Notes: generated by a model from the letters alone, not told the origin. DNA of 64,000 bases from Paenibacillus_Z sp042653205 (GCF_042653205.1 NZ_JBHSHY010000003.1:1-64000), one strand, 5' to 3'; positions 36,363 through 45,457 are shown, counted from the stretch's first letter. Program-made: numbers and translations.

Positions 36363-36400
36363 AAAAGGAGGGTTGTACCGGCACGTCCGGCCTCCCCTCC
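36363..36400 (-). terminator. terminator of the sugar-binding lipoprotein gene
   Basis: Read on the minus strand: GGAGGGGAGG, inner CCGG/CCGG stem, CCCTCC, then TTTT. Downstream of the stop at 36427. Confidence 0.65.
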
Positions 36401-36426
36401 CTACACCACCGGCAAGCGTCACTGTT

Positions 36427-37833
36427 TTATTTCAATTTATCGAGCGCGGCTTGCGCGGGCGCTTCGTACTTCTTCACCGTGGCGGTAACGGATTGGTTCT
36501 TCTTGATGATGTCGTCCATGACCGCGTAATACGGGTAGTCGGCAATACCTTCTTCAAGCGAAATGCGGCCTGTACCGTTGATGTGCTGAAGCGTCATATC
36601 GATGTCCTGTTGGTTTTTGAAGAGGGCTTCCAAGCCGTTTTGACCGAGATATTCTTCAGTCGAAGGAATGTCTTGGAGCTCTTCATAGATGTGGTACACC
36701 ATTTCCGGCTCTTTGACGCCCTTCGGAATGACCCAGCCGTTCTGGGCGGTGTTCGCGTAGGTGAACTTGCCGTCGCCGCTCGGACCTTGCGGGTTTGGCA
36801 CGACGCCGATTTCGAACGGCAGACCGCCGACGTTCCAGTCGAAGTTGTTGGACATCGCAACATCGCCGTCTTTAAACGTGTTAATTTCTTCCCAGCTGTT
36901 TTTATCGCCTTTTTTCAATTTGACGACGTTTTCTTTGTTGTACAGCCGGTTGATGAATTCCAGCGTTTCGATCATTTTCGGATCCGTGAACCCGATGGTC
37001 AGATCGTCGTTGACGAACAGCGCGCCGTTCGTGACGCCGAAATCGCGTGCTGCGTTTGGCGCCGAGTTCGCGAATCCCCAAGTATCGGGCTTACCGTCAT
37101 TGTTTGTATCGGTTGTGGCTTGCTTCGCGACTTCAAGGAATTTATCCCAGTTCCATTGACCGCCCGCGTACAGGTCTTGCGGATCCGGCAGGCCGAGCTT
37201 CTTGAACAGATCGCGGTTGTAGAACATGCCTACGGTCGATACGCCTTTGCCGCCGAAGAAGTATTCGTCGCCGAGCAGCTGGGGCAACTTGATCGTATGT
37301 TCTTGTTCGTTATTGATATCGCTGGTGCCTTGGGTGTATTCGCTGAGCGGGAGGATCAAGCCTTGTTTGATCGGAGCAAGCGCGCGCTTGAACTCTAGGA
37401 TGGAGATGTCGGCCATGGGCGTTCCGGAGAGCGCGGCCGTCGTGAACTTATCCATGTATTTATCGAAGGGGATGTTATCGTATACGATTTTGACGTTGTA
37501 CTTTTTCTCGACTTCATGCAGTTTATCGAGCGCTTTCTTGGAATCGGCCGTATCGCCCTTCGGCATGCCGTCCCACCAGGCGGAGATGTGGATCTCGCGT
37601 CCGCCGAGATCGATCGGAGCGGGCTCGTCCTCGTTCCCCGCCGCCGCGTTATTGCCGGCCGCGCCGTTCCCGTTCGCTGCCGCGTTGCCGTTTGCTGCTG
37701 CGCCGTTGTCCGCTGCAGCGCCGTTGGCAGGCTGATTGCCTCCCGAATTCCCGCTGCCGCTGCCGCCCCCGCACGCCGTTAACGTCAGCATTGTGGCCGA
37801 AAGCAAAATTGTAAGTGCTTTCAAATTTTTCAT
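36427..37833 (-). CDS. ABC substrate-binding lipoprotein (sugar type), stand-alone
   Basis: 468 aa from ATG 37833; an in-frame TTG at 37839 is closer to the SD (GGGAGG) and could be the true start. Lipobox LTAC at about 20-23, then a Gly/Asn/Ala linker (about 24-75: NGAAADNGAAANGN), then a type-1 solute-binding fold (HISAWWDGMPKGD, YDNIPFDKYMDKFTTAALSG, MFYNRDLFKKLGLPDP, WDKFLEVAKQATTDTNNDGK, YANTAQNGWVIPKG). No permease genes are adjacent in the same transcript, so it probably works with a permease pair encoded elsewhere. Clear promoter and cre-like site upstream; its codon use is less GC-rich than its neighbours, as expected for a highly expressed gene. Confidence 0.9.
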   Translation of the reverse strand: MKNLKALTILLSATMLTLTACGGGSGSGNSGGNQPANGAAADNGAAANGNAAANGNGAAGNNAAAGNEDEPAPIDLGGREIHISAWWDGMPKGDTADSKKALDKLHEVEKKYNVKIVYDNIPFDKYMDKFTTAALSGTPMADISILEFKRALAPIKQGLILPLSEYTQGTSDINNEQEHTIKLPQLLGDEYFFGGKGVSTVGMFYNRDLFKKLGLPDPQDLYAGGQWNWDKFLEVAKQATTDTNNDGKPDTWGFANSAPNAARDFGVTNGALFVNDDLTIGFTDPKMIETLEFINRLYNKENVVKLKKGDKNSWEEINTFKDGDVAMSNNFDWNVGGLPFEIGVVPNPQGPSGDGKFTYANTAQNGWVIPKGVKEPEMVYHIYEELQDIPSTEEYLGQNGLEALFKNQQDIDMTLQHINGTGRISLEEGIADYPYYAVMDDIIKKNQSVTATVKKYEAPAQAALDKLK

Positions 37834-37928
37834 GTGCAAAAACAACCTCCCGCTTTTTAAATGAGCAATACTGGTTTGCTCCGGCAAGGTCTACCGGTTT
37901 CCGAGATGGCTTTTCAGTCCCTCTTCTT

Positions 37929-37943
37929 CGTAACCGTTTTCAT
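37929..37943 (-). promoter_or_regulatory. cre-like / LacI-type operator
   Basis: Minus strand ATGAAAACGGTTACG matches the CcpA consensus WTGNAANCGNWNNCW except the last base. It lies about 55-70 nt downstream of the predicted transcription start and 96 nt before the ATG. CcpA or the LacI-type regulator encoded at 38476-39540 could bind. Confidence 0.5.
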
Positions 37944-38004
37944 TTCTAATTGAGCGTGCCCCCATCACCACCGGTTTGCGGAGTGTTTGACGACTTGCAT
38001 GTAA

Positions 38005-38034
38005 ATAATAGCATCGTAACCCAAATTCAGTCAA
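38005..38034 (-). promoter_or_regulatory. sigma-A promoter of the sugar-binding lipoprotein gene
   Basis: Minus strand TTGACT (38034-38029), 18 bp spacer, TATTAT (38010-38005). Start expected near 37998, giving a leader of about 165 nt. The rest of 37834-38475 shows no gene I can support. Confidence 0.65.
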
Positions 38035-38475
38035 TTGAATTTTTGCAAGATTCACAACATTTTGGCGTCTTTGGCGCAGCTTTGTTTTGTTCCGTTATTT
38101 TATTAGCGTCATTCCATAGCCGCCGCGCACAAAAGAAGCCTCTGCCTCTCATCGAATTCGTTTGCAGCGTCTACAAACTATACAGAAAGGCGGAGACTTC
38201 CGGAAGCATCCGTGTCGGATCGAGCTAGAGCATTCTTCATTGGGCCTAGGATTGGCGAGTTGCGGTCGTTGTGCAGGGCAATGCGTCGTCTTGCGGAGCG
38301 TCAATGCGGCGCGTTCATGGGCCGTATAGGCGGCAGGATGGCCAGCCTCATGGCCGGCAGAAGTGAAAGTCGATGTGTGCGACGAACGGTTCGGACATGC
38401 GGGTGCAGCCTAACAAAAGCAAACAGGACGTAACGATAACAAAAATTAAGCAAAAATTTAGGAAGCCGCAGCAAG

Positions 38476-39540
38476 CTATTGCGCTTCTGCGTCCGCTTCT
38501 TCCCGCTCGGCTTCTCCGCTCAGCGGGTAGGCGTAGTTCTCGCGCAAAATAACGTCCGCATAAATCAGTTTTTTCTCATGCGCGGTTCCCGGGTTCTGAA
38601 TGCGCCATAACATCTGATCCACGGCGCGCATGCCGAGCAGCTCCTTGTTCACGTTCACCGTCGCGAGAATCGGATGGGAATGGCAGGTGTTGTCGAAGCC
38701 GGTTACCGCGCAGCGCGCGGGCACTTCGATGCCTAGATGGGTGAGCTGATCGATCATGAACTTCGCGTTGTCGTCATGCGCGCATACGTACACCTCCGGC
38801 AGATCGACGGGCCGGAATTGCTTGAAGAGCAGATAGATATCCTGCGCTTCGGGGCCGATCAGCATAGGGTCCTGGCGCAATTCGATCCCGCAGCTCTCCA
38901 GTACGGAACGGAACGCGAGCCACCGCTCGAAATAGCTTTGGGCATCCTTAATGTTCCCGACAAATTGAAACTTGCGGTACCCTTTGCTGATCAGCTTCAT
39001 CATCATCTGCTGCATGCTGTTGTAATTATCCGTGAAGATCGTATCGCACGCAAAGACGGGATCGCTGTGGTCGACCATGACGACCGGGATGTCCATTTGC
39101 TTGATTTTGAGCAGCATTTGCGTCGTGACGGTCCCGATCGTGATAATGCCCTGAATCGCCTCCGGGTTCAGCAGCTTGAACACGTGATCGTCGGATGGCT
39201 CCGTTATGGTGATGATGTCGAGCCCGCGCTGGCGAAGGCGCGAGGACACGCCCTCGAATACCGGCCCCCAATAAATATGTTCCCTGTTCTGGTACCGCAG
39301 GTTCGGAAACATGACCACGATCGTGCCGCCCCACTTGACCCCCTCGACCGCTTGCAGCTCGCCCGTGAAGCGCTGCTGCGGATCGTTGTTCTTGAAGTAC
39401 CCGAGCTGGCCGGCGACGCGCAATATTTTCTCCCGCGTTTGCGCGCTCACGCCGCTCTTTCCGGATAAGGCGCGAGAAACGGCGAACTTGGACACGCCCG
39501 CTAAGTCGGCGATTTCTTGCATTCTTACTTTTCCTCTCAT
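38476..39540 (-). CDS. LacI-family transcriptional regulator
   Basis: 354 aa. LacI helix-turn-helix at the N-terminus (MQEIADLAGVSKFAVSRALSGKSGVS), hinge, then a periplasmic-binding-protein-like effector domain (GTIVVMFPNLRYQNREHIYW, GIITIGTVTTQM, VPARCAVTGFDN). Sugar effector expected. It lies 54 nt after the second export ATPase gene in the same direction and about 640 bp upstream of the sugar-binding lipoprotein gene. It could regulate either; the cre-like sites at 37929-37943 and 45151-45165 have the right symmetry for a LacI-type protein. The start keeps six residues before the usual family start; ATG at codon 7 is the alternative. Confidence 0.9.
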   Translation of the reverse strand: MRGKVRMQEIADLAGVSKFAVSRALSGKSGVSAQTREKILRVAGQLGYFKNNDPQQRFTGELQAVEGVKWGGTIVVMFPNLRYQNREHIYWGPVFEGVSSRLRQRGLDIITITEPSDDHVFKLLNPEAIQGIITIGTVTTQMLLKIKQMDIPVVMVDHSDPVFACDTIFTDNYNSMQQMMMKLISKGYRKFQFVGNIKDAQSYFERWLAFRSVLESCGIELRQDPMLIGPEAQDIYLLFKQFRPVDLPEVYVCAHDDNAKFMIDQLTHLGIEVPARCAVTGFDNTCHSHPILATVNVNKELLGMRAVDQMLWRIQNPGTAHEKKLIYADVILRENYAYPLSGEAEREEADAEAQ

Positions 39541-39594
39541 GCTGTCCCATCCGTTTCTCTTTATATTTGTCGTCTAAAGCGCCGCTTCGTTCGC

Positions 39595-40488
39595 TCAGCC
39601 CCCCGATTTGCCCGCCGGCGCGATCGGCCGCAAAACGATATGATCCGCCTCCAGCCGCAGCAAGACTTTGTCCGCGTCCTTGGCGCCTACGGCTTCCAAG
39701 TAGCGCTCGGGCACTTGAATCCTGCCGGAACGATCCATGACGGCATATTCGATATGGGTATCGAGCTCCGTCTCTTCGCCCGGCGCGCCCTCCGGCTCGC
39801 GCTCCTCCGTTCGCCGGATCATCTCCGAGGACGTCCGGCCGTCCCGGATGAGCACGACGCGCTGCACCTGCTTGGCCAGCTCCAGATCATGCGTCACGAT
39901 GACGATGGTCAAGCCCAGCTCGGCGTTCAGCCTGCGGAGCAGCGCCATGATCTGGTCCGACGTCCGCGTATCGAGCGCGCCCGTCGGCTCGTCGGCGAGC
40001 AGCAGCTTCGGCCGGTTGGCCAGCGCGATGGCGATGGCCACGCGCTGCTGTTCGCCGCCCGAGAGCTGCCGAAGCTTGTGGCCGGTTCGCGAGCCGAGTC
40101 CGACCGCTTCGAGCAGTTCGGCCGCGCGAAGCCGTCTCTGCTTCCGGTCATGCAGGAGCATCGGAATCTCGACATTCTCCCGCGCGGTCAAGTAGGGTAC
40201 GAGATTCCTCGCTTTATTTTGCCAAATAAACCCGACCGTTTCGCGTTTATAGACGTTCAGCTCCGGGTCGGTCAGCTTCAGCATATCCTTGCCGGCGATC
40301 GTCAATCGGCCTGCCGAAGGGCGGTCCAGACCGCCCAGCATATTCAGCAGGGTAGACTTGCCGCTGCCCGAATTGCCGATGACCGCGATCATCTCGCCTT
40401 GGTTCACCTGCAGGTTCAATCCTTGCAGCGCTACGACCTCGACTTCGGCAGTTTTATAGATTTTAACCAGATTTTCGCATGTAATCAA
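39595..40488 (-). CDS. ABC transporter ATP-binding protein with AbrB-like C-terminal tail
   Basis: 297 aa. TTG start after GGAGG at about 8 nt. MacB/LolD-type ATPase: Walker A IGNSGSGKSTLL, signature LSGGEQQRVAIA, Walker B LLLADEPTGALD, H-loop VIVTHD. After the normal end (about 225) comes an acidic linker and a segment (about 243-288) reading VMDRSGRIQVPERYLEAVG, then a short stretch ending DHIVLRPI, which looks like a SpoVT/AbrB-type swapped-hairpin DNA-binding or dimerisation domain. This tail is absent from the other ATPase of the operon. 3 nt after the permease gene. Confidence 0.88.
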   Translation of the reverse strand: MITCENLVKIYKTAEVEVVALQGLNLQVNQGEMIAVIGNSGSGKSTLLNMLGGLDRPSAGRLTIAGKDMLKLTDPELNVYKRETVGFIWQNKARNLVPYLTARENVEIPMLLHDRKQRRLRAAELLEAVGLGSRTGHKLRQLSGGEQQRVAIAIALANRPKLLLADEPTGALDTRTSDQIMALLRRLNAELGLTIVIVTHDLELAKQVQRVVLIRDGRTSSEMIRRTEEREPEGAPGEETELDTHIEYAVMDRSGRIQVPERYLEAVGAKDADKVLLRLEADHIVLRPIAPAGKSGG

Positions 40489-40491
40489 TAG

Positions 40492-43371
40492 CTAATCCTC
40501 CCCGAGCTTGACCGCTTGGTGAATCTTCATCCGCTTCAGCAGCCAGGTCAGAATGACGAGCGCGGCGGCCAGCATGATACAGGTCGAGACGCCGAGCCGG
40601 AAGACGTCCGCGCGGTCGGACACGACTTGGAACGGCGGCACGATCCGGCCGGGATCGAACGAGAGCTGGAACAACGGCACGTAGATTCGCCCGGCGGCGA
40701 ATCCGGTCGCGATGCCGATGAAGAAGCCCGCCCCCGTCGTCAGCAGCTGCTCCAGCGTCATCATGCCGAGAAGCTGCCGGAAGGAGACGCCCATCGCGCG
40801 GTAGATCCCGAATTGCAGCATGCGTCCCTGGAGCGACAGCAGCCAGAAGAGCATGAAGCCGAGGAAGCTGACCGCGAGCGAGATGATGAATCCCAGCGTC
40901 ATGACGCCGTTGATCGCCATCCGGAACGGGTCCATGCGGCTCTCGGATATGCTGCCGATCGTATCCTCGAACTTCTCGAGCTGAATCCGGCGCTTGCCCA
41001 TCTCGTCAAGCAGCGCCTGCCGGTCCGCGCCGGGCTTCAGCTTCAGCCAGACGTCGTACGGCTCCAGGGCGAGCTCGTTCTGGATCGTGTCCAGGTGGCC
41101 GACGATCAGCATCGGATTCCGCGGCTGACCGCCATCCGCCTGAGACCCGGCGGCGGGATTCGGGTTGAAGGCCGGAAAATACGGGATGATGCCGTATACG
41201 ACGAGGCGCGTCGGGCGAATCCCTTCCCAGCCGACGTCCAGCGTGTCGCCCGCTCGGGCGCCGTAATAATCAGCCGCGGTCTGAGAGAGCAGCACCGCAT
41301 GCGTGTCGGAGGCGATCAAATTCAGGTAGTCGTAGAACGGATACGGCGTCAGGCCGTCCTTCATCCATGCGGCGCGGCCGAAGGCGTCCGTATCGATGCC
41401 CACCAGCTTGACCTTGCCGCTCTTCGTGCCCAGCCAGGCTTCCCCGTCATCCTTCGTAAATACCTTCGCGGCCGTATCGACGCCCGGCAGCGATTCGATC
41501 AGCTCGAACGGCGGCTCCAGGTAGTGGATCATGTCCGGCGGCGGCGGCTGTGCCGGCTGGGCCGCCTGCGTCACCGGCGAGGCGGCCGGCGGCGCATCGT
41601 TCTCCCAATGCTGGCGAAGCACGATGTCGCTGCCGGCGGCGTACCGGATCTGGTCTTCCATGTTCACGTTCAGCGTGCGTGCCGTATTGGCATTGTAGAT
41701 GCCCGTGCCGACGGTCAGAATCAGGAACAGCATGAGTCCGTGGTAGATGCGGTTGCGGCGGATGACCAGCAGCAGCGCCGTGTAATATTGCGGCGCCCAC
41801 AGCCTGCGGCCCATCCGGTAGACGAGCGCCACGAACAGCGGATACAGCCGGATCATGAGCAGGCCGAAGCCGAGAATGAACATCGTCGGGATCGTGTAGA
41901 GCAGCGGATCGGCGGACAGCGACTTCCCGTCGAGCCCCAGCTTGACGAGATCCGACATCCGCTGGCGGAACGCGTAATGGCCGTACAGCGCCACGGCGAT
42001 CAGCACGAGGTCGAGGGCGAAGAGCTGCCAGACGGGGCGTTTCCCTTCGCGCGCCTTCGCCCGCTTCTGGTCGACGATCGACTGCTTCGTGGCGACGAAG
42101 ACCGGAATCAGGCTGAGCAGCCAGGCGGCGAGCACCGCGCCCGCCGCGTATAGCCAGCTCTCGGCATTCATGTCCGCCTCCATCGAGCCGCGGCCGACGA
42201 AGCTCAGGAACGTGCTCGTCGACCCGAGGACGCGCGTGAAGGCGACGCCGAGCCACGGACCGATGGCGAAGGCCGCCAAGGCCAGCAGCCCGAATTCGGC
42301 CGCGTACATCAGGACGAGATGGAATCGCGACGCGCCCCGGCTGCGAAGCACGGCGATCTCCGCCTGCTGGCGCTCGACGAGCATGCCCGTCACCATGAAG
42401 AAATAAAACGCGATGAGCATGAACAGCGGCACGTTAAGCGACCAGAGCAGCGCGCGCAGCGTCTTCTCCCGTTCGCCGTAGGCCGCCATCGGCTCGCTGC
42501 CCGGCACCGAGACGGAGGAGCTGACCGAATAGTTGTATGACCCCAGCATGTCCGCCGCCAGATCCGTCTTCAGCCGCAGGACGTAGGCGGCCGTATCGAG
42601 GTCGAACCGCGTATAATCCCCAATCGCCGTCCCGCCGAGCTTGCCGATGACGATCGGGCGCTCCGCGACGAAATCCCGTTCGAACAGCGTGTCCGGCAGG
42701 AAGAGCGTGTTCCGGTCGTTCTTCAAATCCTGCATGCCCCAGAACGGATCGTTCAAGTCCCGCTCCGCGATGACGGCGACCGGCTTGATGCGGATCGCTT
42801 GCTTCACCTTCGGATCCTTGATCGCGTATTCCTGTCCGAGCAGCATGCCGAGCTGTCCGAGCGCGCCGTCCGTGACCATGACCTCGTAGACGCCATTCGC
42901 CATCGCCGCCGAAGGCAGCCGGCCGTCGATCAGCCGGACATGGTCTTCGATGCCGGAGCGCATGGCCAGCTTGGCGCTGCGCTTCACGTTCGGGTCGACG
43001 CGCGCGGAATCGGCCGGCGTGAGCCCGAACCGAACCGTCTCGACCAGCTTCTGATTCTGCGCAACGTGGAGCAGCGAGCTGCCGGCGATCTGCGCGGACC
43101 AATACGCGTCGAACCGCTTCAGCACGTTCGCCTGCGCCTTCGGGTCGTCGGTCTGCATGGTGAACTGCGCGGCGATCATGCCCGGGTGATCCCCGGTCCG
43201 TTCGTAGCTCCGTTCCAGGTCCAGCACGAGCATATGATGCAGCACGGCGTTTTTGTAGATCGGCATGCTCGACGTCAGCGCGATGCACAAGAGCATGCCG
43301 CCGAACAAGCAGAGGACGAGCCAATAGTTGCGGGCCATCTTGCGCAGCAGCATGATGAGAACGGACATCAT
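40492..43371 (-). CDS. FtsX/MacB-type ABC transporter permease
   Basis: 959 aa. N-terminal TM (about 14-35: YWLVLCLFGGMLLCIALTS), large extracellular domain (about 40-310), three TM helices (about 315-440) with AEIAVLRSRGASRFHLVLMY, further TM helices, a second large extracellular region (about 580-790), and a C-terminal FtsX block (GFIISLAVSFLGFMLFWLLS, IYRAMGVSFRQLLGMMTLEQ). It thus contains two FtsX halves and can work as a single pseudo-dimeric permease. Likely exports or extracts a lipid, peptide or toxic compound; substrate unknown. Confidence 0.88.
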   Translation of the reverse strand: MMSVLIMLLRKMARNYWLVLCLFGGMLLCIALTSSMPIYKNAVLHHMLVLDLERSYERTGDHPGMIAAQFTMQTDDPKAQANVLKRFDAYWSAQIAGSSLLHVAQNQKLVETVRFGLTPADSARVDPNVKRSAKLAMRSGIEDHVRLIDGRLPSAAMANGVYEVMVTDGALGQLGMLLGQEYAIKDPKVKQAIRIKPVAVIAERDLNDPFWGMQDLKNDRNTLFLPDTLFERDFVAERPIVIGKLGGTAIGDYTRFDLDTAAYVLRLKTDLAADMLGSYNYSVSSSVSVPGSEPMAAYGEREKTLRALLWSLNVPLFMLIAFYFFMVTGMLVERQQAEIAVLRSRGASRFHLVLMYAAEFGLLALAAFAIGPWLGVAFTRVLGSTSTFLSFVGRGSMEADMNAESWLYAAGAVLAAWLLSLIPVFVATKQSIVDQKRAKAREGKRPVWQLFALDLVLIAVALYGHYAFRQRMSDLVKLGLDGKSLSADPLLYTIPTMFILGFGLLMIRLYPLFVALVYRMGRRLWAPQYYTALLLVIRRNRIYHGLMLFLILTVGTGIYNANTARTLNVNMEDQIRYAAGSDIVLRQHWENDAPPAASPVTQAAQPAQPPPPDMIHYLEPPFELIESLPGVDTAAKVFTKDDGEAWLGTKSGKVKLVGIDTDAFGRAAWMKDGLTPYPFYDYLNLIASDTHAVLLSQTAADYYGARAGDTLDVGWEGIRPTRLVVYGIIPYFPAFNPNPAAGSQADGGQPRNPMLIVGHLDTIQNELALEPYDVWLKLKPGADRQALLDEMGKRRIQLEKFEDTIGSISESRMDPFRMAINGVMTLGFIISLAVSFLGFMLFWLLSLQGRMLQFGIYRAMGVSFRQLLGMMTLEQLLTTGAGFFIGIATGFAAGRIYVPLFQLSFDPGRIVPPFQVVSDRADVFRLGVSTCIMLAAALVILTWLLKRMKIHQAVKLGED

Positions 43372-43393
43372 TCCCTCGATTCCCCCCGGTGGC

Positions 43394-44428
43394 TTAAGGA
43401 AGAATGATCTTCATTCCTTCCTGGACGCCTTTCACGATCTCGTATTCCGTCGCGGTGGCGAGACCGGTCTCGATATCGATCTCCTTGCGCCGCTCGCCTT
43501 CCAGCACTTGAACGAACGTGCGTCCGAAGTACGTGCGGACCGCGCTCTTCGGAAGCACGATGACATGATCGCGGCGGGCCGCGACGATCTTCGCCTCCGC
43601 ATGCGCGCCGAACGAGGCGCCCTCGGGCAGCTTGTCCAGCTCGATGTACACGGTCTTGCCGTATTCGTCGCGCAGCCGTTCGTCGGCCGTCTCCGGCGCG
43701 GAGGCCGGCGTCTGCGCCACCTTGCCTTTGTACGTCCTATCCTTATACGTGACGTCCGCTTCCATCCCGAGCTTGATGTCGGCGAGCGCCGGATTGGCGG
43801 CCGCTTCGAGCGCCAGGCGCATGCCGTCGGGCCGGGCGACCGCCGCCAGCACCCGCTCCGCGTCGAAGCGGTCGCCGGGCTGCAAATCGGTCGAATAGGA
43901 GACGATGCCGTCCTTCTCGGCGCGAATGACGCTGCTGTCGGCCTTCGCCTTCGCCTTGTCGTACAGCAGCTCGGACAGCTCGAGATCCAGCTTGGCAATA
44001 TGCGTGCGCTCCGCGTTCCCGGTCGTGACCGCCTCGTCTAGCGCCAGCTTCTTGCGCTCGTAGTCGATCTGGCGCTCCAGCAGCTCGACGTCGGCTCCGT
44101 CGTTCTCGAGGGTCACGAGCACGTCGCCCTTCTTTACGGCGCTGCCGGCCCTGACCTCCACCGAATGGATGACGCCCGGGCTCCGCAGCTGGTAGTATGC
44201 GACCTCCGTCGGCACGAACGTCGCGGAGCCCGCGACCTGCTTCACGATGCTTCCGCTCTTGGCGTCGATTGTCCGGACTTCGGCCTGCGCCGGCTTGACG
44301 AGCGGAGGCTTCAAGGGCGCTTGCTCGCGCGGCAGCAGGCTGCAGCCCGCCGCCGCGGAGCATGCGGCGAACAGTACGCCGAGCGCGAGCGCCCGGGCTT
44401 TATACTCGCTTGACGCTTTCCGAACCAA
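43394..44428 (-). CDS. HlyD/MacA-type adaptor lipoprotein
   Basis: 344 aa from TTG 44428, 9 nt after GGAGG; an ATG three codons earlier abuts the SD and is less likely. Signal peptide with lipobox SAAAGC, so a lipoprotein. Membrane-fusion fold: lipoyl-like half VIHSVEVRAGSAVKKGDVLV, coiled coil about 100-150 (ELLERQIDYERKKLALDEAV), second lipoyl half (EKDGIVSYSTDLQPGDRF), beta-barrel, and C-terminal VLPKSAVRTYFGRTFVQVLE. Partner of the FtsX permease. Overlaps the first ATPase gene by 29 bp. Confidence 0.87.
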   Translation of the reverse strand: MVRKASSEYKARALALGVLFAACSAAAGCSLLPREQAPLKPPLVKPAQAEVRTIDAKSGSIVKQVAGSATFVPTEVAYYQLRSPGVIHSVEVRAGSAVKKGDVLVTLENDGADVELLERQIDYERKKLALDEAVTTGNAERTHIAKLDLELSELLYDKAKAKADSSVIRAEKDGIVSYSTDLQPGDRFDAERVLAAVARPDGMRLALEAAANPALADIKLGMEADVTYKDRTYKGKVAQTPASAPETADERLRDEYGKTVYIELDKLPEGASFGAHAEAKIVAARRDHVIVLPKSAVRTYFGRTFVQVLEGERRKEIDIETGLATATEYEIVKGVQEGMKIILP

Positions 44429-45113
44429 TACGCCCATCCTCCAGTGCATGAACCTGATCGACGAGATCCATGATGTGGGGGTCGTGCGTCGTGAGCACGA
44501 CGCTGACGCCCAAGGTGCCGACCAGTTCGCGGAATACTTCAATGATCTGCTTGCCCATGCGGGAATCCAATTCGGCCGTCGGCTCGTCCGCCAGGATCAG
44601 CTTCGGCTTATGGGCGATGGCCCGGGCAATCGCGGTCCGCTGCTGCTCGCCGCCGGACAGCTCCTGCGGACGATGATGCATGCGCTGCGCCAGCCCGACG
44701 AAGAAGAGCGCGTCCTCGGCCAGCCGCTTGCGGCCGGAAGCCGGCACGCCGGCAATCCGCAGTCCTAGTTCGACGTTCTCGAACGCGCTCAAGTACGGCA
44801 CCAGAGCGAACGATTGGAAGATCAGCCCGATTTCCTGCTTGCGCATCTCGTTCTTCTGCCGTTCGCTCATGCGGCTTCCGTCTCTGCCGCCGTAGAAGAC
44901 CGCGCCTTCGCTCGGCGCGTCCAGCGCGCCCATAATGTTGAGCAGCGTCGTCTTGCCCGAGCCGGACCGCCCCTTCAGCGCGATCAAGGAACCCGCGCCG
45001 ACGCGGAGCGTGGCCCCCCTTAGCGCAACGACCTGCGTCTCCCCTCTTCCGAAAACGCGCGTCACGTTGCGCACATCCAAGATCGGCGCCCCTGACGCCT
45101 CTAATTCGCGCAA
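44400..45113 (-). CDS. ABC transporter ATP-binding protein (LolD/MacB type)
   Basis: 237 aa from TTG 45113, 7 nt after GGGGG; the ATG at 45140 has no SD and is the alternative start (246 aa). Walker A LKGRSGSGKTTLLN, Q-loop GLIFQSFALVPYLSAFEN, signature LSGGEQQRTAIARA, Walker B LILADEPTAELD, H-loop VVLTTHD. First gene of the export operon and lacks the AbrB-like tail of the second ATPase. Confidence 0.9.
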   Translation of the reverse strand: MRELEASGAPILDVRNVTRVFGRGETQVVALRGATLRVGAGSLIALKGRSGSGKTTLLNIMGALDAPSEGAVFYGGRDGSRMSERQKNEMRKQEIGLIFQSFALVPYLSAFENVELGLRIAGVPASGRKRLAEDALFFVGLAQRMHHRPQELSGGEQQRTAIARAIAHKPKLILADEPTAELDSRMGKQIIEVFRELVGTLGVSVVLTTHDPHIMDLVDQVHALEDGRIGSESVKRV

Positions 45114-45150
45114 ACCCAATCCCCCTTCGTCAAGCGGCATTGTTCGCTAC

Positions 45151-45165
45151 AGTAAACGCTTACAT
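45151..45165 (-). promoter_or_regulatory. cre site (perfect consensus) upstream of the ABC export operon
   Basis: Minus strand ATGTAAGCGTTTACT fits WTGNAANCGNWNNCW at every fixed position and is itself nearly palindromic. It lies a few bases downstream of the start expected from the -10 box at 45178-45183, a repressing position. Confidence 0.7.
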
Positions 45166-45177
45166 TTCCATATCTCT

Positions 45178-45206
45178 ACTATAGCAAACCGTTACCCATT
45201 CGTACA
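45178..45206 (-). promoter_or_regulatory. promoter of the ABC export operon (weak -35)
   Basis: Minus strand TATAGT (45183-45178) with TGTACG 17 bp upstream as a poor -35. The stretch 45207-45420 holds nothing I can support. Confidence 0.4.
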
Positions 45207-45423
45207 TGATCTGTTATGTGATTTTAGCGTTTCTGTTATGAATATTTTTAGGAGGATCCTAATATTCCGCCAGCCGCATAGAATCAGCGCAATCCCCACT
45301 TATACGGGCACGCCAAAAGCCCCGGAGCCTCGCCCTAAGCTTGCGCAAGGCCGATTGGTTCTCTTTATGCGGGCTCCTAAACGATTGCGGCTTGCCGCCG
45401 TGCGGCGTGCCGCCATTACGAAG

Positions 45424-45450
45424 AACCGTCTGCCGGCGGCAGACGGTTTA
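45424..45450 (-). terminator. terminator after the CapA-like gene
   Basis: Perfect 11 bp stem AACCGTCTGCC/GGCAGACGGTT with a 3 nt loop, starting 10 nt after the CapA stop on the minus strand and followed there by TTCTT. Confidence 0.7.
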
Positions 45451-45457
45451 CAGACGG

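Noticed and set aside
37950..38228. 92-codon plus-strand frame upstream of the sugar-binding lipoprotein
   Set aside because: Runs antisense over the promoter and cre-like site and has no SD or known motif.
40516..42153. 545-codon plus-strand frame opposite the FtsX permease
   Set aside because: Arg/Gln/His-rich shadow translation; the minus strand has clear FtsX motifs and TM helices.
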